From Corallium rubrum (Eukaryota; Cnidaria; Anthozoa; Scleralcyonacea; Coralliidae): 64,000 nt of DNA. This document shows, piece after piece, positions 48,497 through 60,200 of this stretch. Within the stretch, counting starts at the first letter, position 1. Each line of letters opens with the position of its first letter. The translations under genes and the position numbers were made by a program. Under the pieces are notes generated by a model, which did not search any database, had not been told where the DNA came from, and worked only from the letters and a program-made list of their open reading frames with translations. Location of the stretch: assembly GCA_964035015.1 (NCBI GenBank), contig OZ035997.1:19095700-19159699 (forward strand). Reading direction: 5' to 3'.

Positions 48497-51400
48497 ATGT
48501 TACCTTACTGGAGAAACTATCGTTTGTTTTACGTATTTCTTCTATTTCTTTATGTCAAAGTCATTCATATTTCTGGTAAGTTATTCAACTATAAACGTGT
48601 AACTGAATAAACTGTCGCACTGTTGTTCTTTACTCCCAGTTTGTTGTAAAGTTGTAATCAAAGTTTGCTAGGTCGGTGTTGGGTTTCATTAACAGCATTA
48701 GAGTTAGACTTTCTTGGTACTCATATGACTCGGAAGAATTCGGTTCAAAAGCTCTTCATTTCAAACAACGTTGTATTAATGCACCAGTCAATGTAAATCC
48801 CCACCCCCTCCAACCCGGGAAATAGCGGGGATGGCGGGGACAATGGCTTGATATTTACTACATTGTCGTTCCCTGCTAGGCAGGGAATACGCTCGCTATC
48901 GCTGCCTCGCCAAGTAGGTCGGGGAAACAGCGGGAAATTCACCACTTCATCGTTGACAACCGCCATTTTGAAAACCGAGCGAAGCCCTTGAAAACGAGGT
49001 TGACAGGACCGCATGCCTGCTTCGTTCTTGGTCAATATACTGTAGACTTTGACTTGAATTCTTTTCACGATGTTCTGTAAGCTTTTTACGGACAGTTAAA
49101 AAGGCTGTCGTGGCTGACACATTGGAAAGTCTTACAACGAAAGGTAGGTGTGTTTGAATCATTTGTAAACCAAATATTATACAATATATCACATGTTGAT
49201 TCATTGACCATTTGACCTGTCAGTGTCAGTTGACCTTCCTTTAATAACTAATAATTTAATATACTGACTATATTTTACGGATCAGTTCATCGCAATTGTA
49301 TGCTTTGTTAAATTTCGTGTGCATTCCACGTCTGGCGCTATTTATTAATATTTATACTATTTACAATTTAAAATAAAATTTACAAAACAGCTTCCATGCA
49401 ATGCCTTTGTTTATTTTAATATTGATTGGATATTTAATAGATGCACTGCAAGAAACATCTTCGTTTGTTTCCGGGAAAAGAAAAACTTGGAATAAAAGAG
49501 AAAAATGTTACACTTTTTTTGGAGGATGGTACCGAAATTGACGATGATGACACAATCCTCGCATGCCCAAGTGGCACAGTTTTTATTTTTGTGCCAGAGG
49601 GAGAACAATGGAGTCCATGTGTACGGGCATTGATCTACAGATACTTCATCTTCCAATAAGACCAGTGTATAAGATCACTGTATAAAATGACTAATCAAAT
49701 ACTTTTCCCCATATTCTTGGGAAAATCCATGTTGACTAGTGCAAGCATTTCCACTCCAACTGAGACTTTAATATATAACACAGTTTAATATAAATATAAA
49801 AAGAAGTAATGTTGAGATTCTACATTAATTTTATGTTGTTTGTTCTTGGTCATTTAACTTGGAACATTAATTTATTAAAAGTTACATGTTTTAATAAAGA
49901 AACCAGGGACATGCAGTGACATTGGAACTTAATTATTGTCCTGGGGGTGGGGATAATGGTTCATGTTTACCAGGTCGCAAAGTCCAAGTCCCTGCTATTC
50001 CCCGCTATTTCCTGGGTTCCCTGGTAGAAATCCTAAACAGGATCCTGTAGGATCCTGTCAGGATCCTAAATGTAACAGGATCCTAACCAGGATCCTGACA
50101 GGATCCTGAACTTAGCAGGATCCTAACCAGGATCCTGAACTTAGCAGGATCCTAACCAGGATCCTGACAGGATCCTGAACTTAGCAGGATCCTAACCAGG
50201 ATCCTGACAGCATCCTGAACTTTGCAGGATCCTAATCAAGATCCTGACAGGATCCTAAACTTAACAGGATCCTAACCTAGGATCCTGAACTTCGCACGAT
50301 TCTAACCAGGATCCTGACAGCATCCTGAACAGTGTTACTACAGGAGGACACTAGAGTAAACTAAATTAGCTTTATTTATACTGAATAGCCTTAGCAGTCA
50401 TATTTAAGCTGTTCTCTCTGGAAGTCAAGTATTAAGGAGTATCTCTTATTGGTTCAGTGTTACAACAAGAGGAAGCTATGCAGGATCCTAATCAATATCC
50501 TGACAGGATCCTAAACTTAACATGATCCTAACCAGGATCCTGACAGGATTCTAAGCTTTACAGAAGCCTATAATCAGAAACTTGGTTAGGGAACTCAGAA
50601 TCTTTGTTAGGGAACATCCTGAAATCAATATGAAGATCTTTTTATGAAGGATACCATTATTTAAAACTAGACATTCTAGGATCCTGAGTAGGATCCTACC
50701 AAGAAAATCTAGGTTCCTGAGTAGGATCCTACCAAGAAAACCTAGGATCCTGAGTAGTATCCTGCCAGGAAAATCTAGGATCCTGAGTAGGATCCTAGCA
50801 ACAAAATCTAAGATCCTGCGTAGGATCCTACCAAGAAATCTAGGATCCTGCGTAGGATCCTACCAACAAAATCTAGGATCCTGAGTATGATCCTACCAAG
50901 AAATCTAGGATCCTGAGAAGGATCCTTGCTCCAAGTCCACCTCTTTCTGCTGGGAGAGAGGCAGGTGGGTGGGAGGAAAGGTCGGCACTCAGCAGGAGCA
51001 ACTCTAGATCCTACCAGGAAAATCTAGGATCCTGACAATTAATAGCAGCACCCTGGGCTGGATCTTCCTGGGAAAATATACTGTAGGATCCTAACATAAA
51101 TGACGTTAATAACAAAGAAACTGATCAGTCATTCCCAGTTAAGGTGACTCCACACAGTTTCTTGAAAAATGGAAAATACAAGTTTGAGAGTCCAAAACAT
51201 GTGCATAAACAATTCGGGAAAAGAATAAAACTAAATGTTATGCATAGTTAAACAGTCTGACAATCAAAAACTGTTACAATTACCCTTGCCAATTACCCTT
51301 CAAACTAATTTAATTCGAAAAAAACGAGTAATCAATAGGCCGATTTTAGAAAAATTCTGTAGAACGAGTAATTTTTTTTCCGGAAAAATATTTTTAAAAA

Positions 51401-54172
51401 ATTTCGTTCTACAGAATTTTTTTAAAATCGGCCTATTGATTACTCATACTACAAGAAAAGTTTTAACGAAAGAAAAATTGGGGGTCACCAAAGTTTTTTT
51501 CAAATTAAACTAGTTTGAAGGGTAATTGGCAGCCATTTTGAAACGTCATTCCCAGGCGAAAATTTCATGAATTGTTCATGAACAATTCATGAACATGGTT
51601 CATGAACATTCATCAAAAGTGCATGAACTGTTCATGAATATGCATGAACGTTAAATGGCCGCATTCATTATAAACTTCATGAACATTTGTGTTCATGAAC
51701 TGTTCATGAACTTTGATAGTTCAAACGTTCATGAATTGTTCATGAACGATTCATGAACAATGTTCATGAAAGTTCATGAAAAGATTCATGAACATGAAAT
51801 GGCCGGTTCATGAAAGTGACGGTTCATGAACTGTTCATGAACTTTGATAGTTCAAACGTTCATGAATTGTTCATGAACGATTCATGAACAATGTTCATGA
51901 AAGTTCATGAAAAGATTCATGAACATTAAATGGCCGGTTCATGAAAGTGACGGTTCATGAACAGTTCATGAACTTACTGATGTGAAATGTTCACGAATAA
52001 TTCGTGATAATTAATCTTCATGAAAGTGACAGTTCATGAACTTACTGATGTGAAATGTTCACGGCAAATTAAATTTTGATCAATATTAAAACACAAGCAA
52101 AAACAGATAAAAACTTAGTATAACCCAAGGGTTTCAGTCAGTTTTAGAGATCTCGTTTTTTCTCGGTGTGACTTTCATGAGGTTCTGCATTTTCTCTGTG
52201 ATTTCCTTTCTCGATGCCTCGGGACGCTGTGATTTAACGATGTCAAGCACAACACCAAACCGTTTCTGGTCCTACTGCTATTTTTACTTGTGATTGAACA
52301 GTTGCGGATCTCTTCAATGGTAAATAAAGCTCTAAATACCGTTTCTGTAATTTTGGGAATGGGATCGAAAACCAAGAAGGTGAACAAACTTTGGGCAAAA
52401 TCAGCCAAACCCGTACGGAAATAATTGGCAGCGCTGCATGGTAACTGCATTTTGACTTTTTCTTGACTGCAAATCCGCTGAAGATGCGCTGCACAATATG
52501 CGCTGCTATTTTTGTCGATATTGAATGCAACTGCAACGCATTGATATAGATCTACACAAAAATAAAGCGCTGCATTTGCGCTGCATTTTGACTTCAGTAA
52601 TCAGTACTGCTTTTGGGCTGTATTTTGACTTACAAGTTTGATTATATTATAGCCTTTAGCACCTCTGTTGTATTACAGTCGGCTTCAGTAGCTGTCAACT
52701 TTTATCCGTCTACTCAACAGAACAGAACAAATAATGAACAAATAATTGCTGGATATGAAAGAAGCAAGAATAAAGCAACTATAGAATATAGAAAAAACTA
52801 ATTGACCTCGACTGGGATTCGAAGTGCCATGCCCGCAATTGCCTTCGGTTTACTATAGCCGCTTACATGTAAACCGTAGTTCAGAGCATCGGATTTAGGT
52901 TAGGAAGCCAGCTGTGGGATAATTCGAGTCTCAGTCGTTGTTAGCAAGTAGAGTTTTCTTTACTTGCCCAGTAGTTACTTTATACTGTTGCGTCCAATTT
53001 CTCAATTATCACTGAATTATATTAAAGACAAGCGCATCACAAAACCAAGTCACAGAAGCATCAGAACATATTCTATTATTTAATATCAGTATTCACGTTT
53101 TACTGAGACAGTCAGACAGAGCATTTGAAGACACTCCATTAAACGTTTATAGCGTTAAACACGAAAACGCGACTACATACAGACAACTTTACCTCTGAAT
53201 GGCGCCGATTGTCCTGTTGTTTATTGTGCTTCTTTGTAAACGTTTACTAAGAGAATGTCAACAGAGTGAGAGCTGCAGCTTTAAATGCAAGTACCAGCGG
53301 CCTTCTTCTTTCTTTAAGACATTCACCAAACAGGTTCAGTTGAATCCCCAATACTCAAGAGAAGCAGTTAAGCCGAGGTTAACGCGCAAACGATCAACGG
53401 CTTTATCTTTACGCACAATATTCAAATGTTCAAGTGCAGGCGCCAAAAATGCTATCAGTTGACACTTGGCCAGATAACGATATTGAATTACTCATTATTG
53501 TAGCAAGCATCTGACGGGATTTGGAAAAGTTTAATACGTCAATAGTATATTTTATTTAGTCTTATAGGTTTTACAGATATTATTGGGTTAGTTAGTTTGC
53601 AGATGCGAGAACTGCTACTGCTACAAATCTCACAACGTCCTTAAATAATATTCAATGGTAATAATTGTTTGAAAGAGATAAGTTATCTCTTGGTTCGAGG
53701 CTATCTAGGCGATAAAACTGGAAAAGTGCATGAGCTAAAATGCTAAATCAGACAACTGTAAAAAGTAATTTAAAACCATTTCTCGTCAGTTTATCATTTG
53801 CGCAAGACGGCTCATTCTTTGCTCCAAATTATGGTAAGTTTCAGGTTTTTGAACAGCGACTCGCTGCGAGAGCTATATAGTTTATTAGTATTGACTCATT
53901 GCGTAAAATTTAAAAATTAAACGAGACTTATTATAGACATTTTAAAGACCTTGTAAGACCTTTCGTTTTCCTTAACCAATTTAACAAATTCTCTACAGTT
54001 TTGCTAGGATAAGCGCGCACTGATGGTGTTTTGCATGTTGTGAAACATGCCTGCCCAGTTTTATGTGCAGGTACTTAAGCGTTAAGAGAAGTATTTTTTT
54101 AAATAGAAGTCAAGAAGTATCCATTTAAATCGGAGTTTTAATTTACAAAGTTAAGGTCTATTCACACGATCC

Positions 54173-54254
<82 letters not shown>

Positions 54255-57200
54255 TGATGACTGCTTCAGGAGAATTGGATACGTCAACTCCAGTCTCGGA
54301 TCGTGTGCCGAATGGGCCTTTAGACAGTCAATTCTGTCACACGTTATTTACAAATAATAACGAAATATTCATGAGTTTCACATGAATAAAATAATCATTC
54401 CGTGATTACCCGAATTTCATGCCATTTCATGAAAGTTCATCAATCAGTGCACTCAATAATTGTTTGTTGAACATTCATGAACTTTCATGAACTACTTTTT
54501 GATTCATGAAAAGTTCATGAACTGGTTTCTGGTTCATCAAAATTCATGAAATGTTCCGCATGAATATTCTTAATGAACTTTTCATGAACATTGTTCATGA
54601 ACCCATTTGGAGGAATTTCATGAACTGGACATGAACTGTTCATGAATATCCATGAACTTTCATGAACAGTTCATCAAAGTTCATGAAGTCATGAATTTAT
54701 TTTCACCGGGGTTGTTGCCATAGCAACAACTGTTGCTATTTATTTGGTAACAGTTTTTGATTGTCAGACTGTTTAACTATGCATAACATTTAGTTTTAGT
54801 CTTTTTCCGAATTGTTTAATCACCTGTTTTGGACTCTCAAACTTCTCTCTTCGAGTCTTTGACAAATAAAATCAGACAGAGTAATGTAATGAAAGGGCCA
54901 TTTTTGTCGGCTCAGGAAAGAATTACTAAGAACTTATAGAATCTTGTAAGATCTTGTAAAATCCCGCCAAAAATCTTGTAGAATACAATATTACGTCTGA
55001 CATACAATTTATCGATCTATCGGCGCATTACGCGAGACCTGGTAATGAGTCACGTAATTGTCACGACACTAGCGCATAAAAATTTAAATTGCGAAGGTAG
55101 AATGGTCTTAGCGACGTTTAGATGCTGGAGAGGCAAAGTTTCTTACAATTGGATCAAACTTTTACAACGAATTAGCTTTGTCGACTTGGTTGATGAGATG
55201 ACTAACAAATATTACCGCTTTTCGGTGTATATATACTCGAAATTTGGACTAAGACGTGCCATAATGAATATCATTCAGCGCAGTGCCGCAGATTAGTATA
55301 AATATAAACCGACGATTATACTCAGGTAAGGTTAAACTTATTTTATTCCCGAGATTTAGTGTCATTTCTTTGACTGCATATGCTAGATGCGGCTTATTTT
55401 TGGTGCTTGATAGCTAATATAGCCAATAGCTTCGCATAGACTTCAATTTCAAGATTAATTTAACTAAAAATCTAGTTTAAACCCAGTCACAGTTGTTGTT
55501 CGAATGTTCTCAGGATGTCGCCGCTTGATAGCGACGTAGTGTACAATATAATTCAGTTTGTAACTGAGAAAAATTAGATTTGACTAGTCTTCTGTAGTTA
55601 CAGCCTACAGGTAACCTAATTGGTGCCTAGGTTTGCTGAGGTTTGTCCATCTGATGGAACTGATGAGTGTAATAGTCTGGCATTGGGCAACAGTAGAAAT
55701 GGGGTTATTAATTGTTGATTTGTTGCTGTCTGGGACTCTAAGTTTGCCGATGGAGCTTCCTTTGACAAGTACATGTACAATTGTCTGGAATTATACAGAG
55801 TAAAATTACTATGAATACAGTATTAATAAAATAAAGTAATATAATAGCTCAGGGGAGGAATGGGTTACAGTAAGATGCCCTGTACCATGGCCACCTAACA
55901 AAGTTTTGAATAAAAGTTATTTTTAAGCCAATCAAACCTGGATATACTCAAAAAAGTGAAAACAGTCGACTTTCTCATTACTTTGAGGTGTGGATAAATA
56001 AAATTGTGTCTGATCACTGCCTCACTCTACTGCGGCTTAATTGTTGGATGGTCACTGTAAAATTTGCATGTTTATTAATTTTAACTTATTGTCTGTGGAT
56101 GCTTCCATATTTCAATTTTTTTTATTTTTTACCAGCTTTTGTTTTATATAGCCATGACTTTCTAAGGGCTTATAACAATTGGTATTGCATTGAAATTGTT
56201 AATGTAGTTACAGTAGATAATAATTGGAAAATATGGAAGTATAAATAAGTTTTGTGGAAACACCAAGCTTTCAGCCTGTTGACTCAGGCCTTCATCAGAA
56301 CAATGACAACAAGTTCTTGGCTCACGTCATTTATAAACTTCGCAACTGATTAATTAAATCACGTAAGAATACAATGGCGTATCACGTTAATTTTATTAAT
56401 TAGAAAACAAAATCAAGAATGTTCTCTGAAAATAGAATTAATAAAATAAAATTAATAAAATTAATGTGATACGCCATTGTATTCTTATGTGATTTAATTG
56501 ATCAGTTGCAAAGTTTATAAATGACGCGAGCCAACAACTTGTTGTCATTGCTCTGATGAAGGCCTGAGTCAACAGGCCGAAAGCTGAGCAAAGAAATAGT
56601 TTGCGTGGTGTTTCCACAAAACTTATTTGTATTACATTATCACCATGAAAACTTCCAAAGAATTAAATATGGAAGTATCCACAATTTATTATTTACTAGC
56701 TAATGTATTATATACACTAGTACTGTAAATTTGTACTTGTACAGTAGTCCCTCAGATATATTGACAATTAATAATGACAAATAAATTATTCTAGCAGTAC
56801 AATATTTTGTGTTTTACTGTATGTTTTACCTGCACATTATTCTAGAGGATTTCATATATTATAATCCTCATGCCACAAGATCTAATTAGAGGATTTCACA
56901 TATTCTAGGAAATCCTACAGGATTTCATGTATATTGCACAGGATCCTATACAAGATCCTGTAGGATGCTGTACAAGATCCTGTAGGATCCTATACAAGAT
57001 CCTGTAGGATCCTGTAGGATATTGTATATAAGATCATGTAGGATCTACAGATCCTATAGGATCCAGTATAAGATCCTGTAGGATCCTAAGTAGGATCCTA
57101 TAGGTTCTTGTACAAGATCCTACAGGGTCTTGTAGGATCCTACTCAGGATCTTGTAGGATCCTACTCAGGATCTTGTAGGATCCTACTCAGGATCCCACA

Positions 57201-60200
57201 GGAAGATTCTGTAGGATCCTATAGGATCCTACTCAGGATCCTGTAGGATCCTACTCTGGATCCTGTAGGATCCTACTCAGGATCCTATAGGATCCTGACA
57301 GGATCCTACAGGATCCTAGTAGGATCCTAGTTTAAGAAAATTTAGGATCCTGTTAGGATCTTGTTAGGATCCTGTTAGGATCCTGATCAGGATTTCTACC
57401 AGGGTTGGAGGGGGTGGGGATTTACATTGACTGGTGCATAAAGGACAGGGAGGCTGGGGACTCTTTATATTAATATTTAATTGTTTAAAAGTTGAAAGAG
57501 GTTTTGCATTTAATAGACCGTCAGCATGTCTATTTATTCGTTTTAGCTTCAGCCTGTAGCAGAAACGCTTTTACTTGTGCCACTGGAAATAAATGCATCC
57601 CGGACAACTTTGTCTGTGATGGTGAACCAGATTGTAAAGACGAAAGCGATGAAATAAGTTGTGGTAAGTCTTGTGTTTAAGTTTGACATATTCAGTTAAG
57701 AAACATGAATTTGCTGTCGACTGTTGATCTTAACGAAGATTTATGAGGAACCCCTTACTGGCCCTACAGTAGTTAGCATTGTATTCCTGAGCTAAACTTC
57801 ACACAGCAGATGGGCTTTGTCATAACTTGCTTTGTCATTTTGCACTGAAAGTGTAGTTCACTCGTAGGTTTCTTAGTTATAGGAAGATTTGGCATGATGT
57901 AAGTTTTGTACAGTACAAATGAGTTATCTGCTGTCTGTCAAAGAAAGCCTGCTGTATGCCAGACCAACACACAATCAGTCAAGCCTTTCTTCTCCTTCTT
58001 TACTGACATCTTCCTCCTGGCTTCAATAATGGACAAATTTTGATGTACAATATCAAAACCGACATCTAAATTCTGTCTGTAAAAATAATTAAGATCTTGG
58101 TGCCCGTATTTACATTGTTGTAATTAAGAGAAAAAATATTCATGTTAATAGCATTGCAGACTGCGTATAAAATCTTTCACAGCAAAATGAATAAATCTTT
58201 TGCTTCGATCGTTGCTTCGTATGTATCTTTGGCATTAGCACTATTTGAAATCCTTTATAAAAAAACACACTAGCTTTCTTTAAACTCCCCGCAAAATACG
58301 GAAACTTATCATAAATTCATTTGAATAAAATATCATAATATAAACTAGAAGTATTTATAAATGTCTCGTTTGATCGTAAAAGATATCTAGGAGAAGAAAG
58401 ATATTTTTTCACGTGGGTGTTGCTGTGGTGGAGCTGTAGGTTTGTTCGTCAATAAAAAAAGCTCATTGGTCACTCCAGGGGGTGTTTTCATTCATGTTTT
58501 TCATTGAGGACCTGTCTTAACAACCAAAGATGTTTCTGTCTTTTATTATACCGCTTCCATATCACGTTATAGTTACGTTTTGTCAGCACCATGGCAGCCA
58601 GAAGTACTTAAGAAATTAAAAGTGAAAGCCATATTTTACTAGTGCATGTACATTGCCTTTGGGATTGATTTCGAATTGCAGTTTCGCATTGCAATTGTTT
58701 GTCAGTTCTAAGTTTATAGGGGGGTCCGGGGGGCATGCTCCCCCGGGAAATTTTGAAATCTAGAGTCTCTGAAATGCCATTTCCTACATTTTAGGACAAG
58801 GATTTACAGAATTCTAAAGGTCCAAAAACGTCACAAAATACTCAAAACACAACAATTTTCCAGACATTGAATATCTGCATTCAAATTTCTTTATTATATC
58901 TTTATTCAAAGTCGTGGGTTAGCTAGGGTTAGTGATTTTGTTAATCATAACTGTATTACTGGCCTTGTCTATTACTGGTCTTGTTAAAATGTGGGGGTGC
59001 CAAACATATTCTGCCCCCCCCCCACCAAAAAAGTGGGGGGGAGGCCCACCGCTTCCGACGTCCCTGTCACAACGTAACGTATGGTCAATCAATCGCTGGA
59101 TATTTAGACGCTTGGAAACAAGTTTAAGTCGCAGATGTGAAAAGCCATGTTCAATTGTTCATTTGAAAATGTGTGGAAGTTTCAGCAATGTCACATCTCA
59201 CAATGTACAGCTGGTTTTCCACTGGCGAATTTTGTCACGCGAGGTGACATTTCTATTGTCAAAATTGAATAGATTGGAATGTATTTCTAATTTGTTCCCC
59301 TATAGATCTCACAAGTTCACAACGTAACGTACGTACAGTATAAGGTCTAACAACGTAACGTCTCACAATGTAACGTCATGAGGTCTCACAATGTAATGCA
59401 AGGTCTCACAATGTATTAAAACGTAAGGTCTCATAACGTAAAGTAAGGTCTCATAACATAACATAACATAACATAACGTAAGGTCTCACAACGTAACTTA
59501 AGGTCTCACAATGTAACGTAAGGTCTCACAATGTAACATAAGGTCTAACAACGTAACGTAAGGTTTCACAATGTAACCGTAAGGTCTAACAATGTAATGT
59601 AAGGTCTCGCAACGTAACGTAAGGTTTCACAACGTTACGTAAGGTCTCACAATGTAATGTAAGGTCTCACAATGCAAGGTAAGGTCTCCCAACGTAAAGT
59701 CTTGCAACCGACGTATATCGTCTTTCAGCGTAAAGTGAGTTTTCACAGCATAGTATGTAGGTTGTATGTTTTACAACTAAACTAACACGTTAAAGCGGAA
59801 GATAACATCTTACAACAGATATCAAGCAATACAGCTTTCTTTTCGTTTAAAAAAGGACAACACAGATGTGTAATATAAAAGTTAGGTCTGCCGTTCATAT
59901 TACCGTGCCATACCTGATCAGTTTTAACACACGTGCGATTCGCATGCGCAAAGTTATTACTTTACGCGTTTTACGCGTCCGAATTACCGCATACGTGCAG
60001 TTTTCCTTATGAAAGGCCTGTTAATCATCCAGCGCAAAATCACTGCATGCACATTAGCTTTTGTGACGTTCTGAAAATTCATACTCTCAGGGGGGTCCCT
60101 AAAATGTGTATTCTAACGAGAGATCTTTCAACAAAATTGCGAAGCTGTTTTTTAGCACTAATTCGGACCCTGATTACTAGACAAGTTGACTTTTCGTAGA

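Larger units (their letters stand above)
51551..54711. mobile_element. TTCATGAA-array element
   Basis: 3.16 kb. Ends cccaggcgaaaatttcatga and the complement of ccccggtgaaaataaattca, with TT on both sides (51549-51550 and 54712-54713). Arrays of the 8-bp palindrome TTCATGAA lie inside both ends. Its termini resemble those of the AGGATCCT element (CCC-N-GG, then GAAA). The interior contains a BEN-like coding remnant and an (AT)n tract. Confidence 0.75.
51180..54844. mobile_element. Foldback/TIR element nested inside the AGGATCCT element
   Basis: Inverted arms of about 105 bp: left 51180-51288 (aagtttgagagtccaaaaca onward, including tgttatgcatagttaaacag), right 54740-54844. The target duplication is not clear. 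It contains a small foldback (51280-51531) and the TTCATGAA element. Confidence 0.7.
50019..57404. mobile_element. AGGATCCT-array element
   Basis: 7.39 kb. Ends ccctggtagaaatcctaaac and complement of ccctggtagaaatcctgatc, with TT on both sides (50017-50018 and 57405-57406). Removing it restores the outer TIR sequence (ctatttcctgggttggaggg), so this is a real insertion. Arrays of the 8-bp palindrome AGGATCCT lie inside both ends. The interior holds nested elements and unassigned sequence. No transposase recognised. Confidence 0.8.
48780..57438. mobile_element. TAA-flanked TIR element carrying CIDE-N exons
   Basis: Ends tgcaccagtcaatgtaaatc and its exact complement, continuing as a TIR of about 60-70 bp (ccccaccccctccaaccc). 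TAA on both sides (48777-48779 and 57439-57441) is a possible 3-bp target duplication as in PIF/Harbinger. Without the nested AGGATCCT element it would be about 1.27 kb. Its interior encodes a CIDE-N-like domain. Lies in intron 1 of the LDLa gene. Confidence 0.75.

Noticed and set aside
53199-53462. Secreted protein gene starting with a hydrophobic run
   Set aside because: No second exon, domain or poly(A) context; lies in transposon payload.
56243-56638. Hammerhead ribozyme: CTGATGA, a stem (ggcctg/caggcc) and GAAA appear in the foldback arms
   Set aside because: An extra A separates CTGATGA from the stem, and no stem III with the required U-H cleavage site follows GAAA. The left-arm version differs further.
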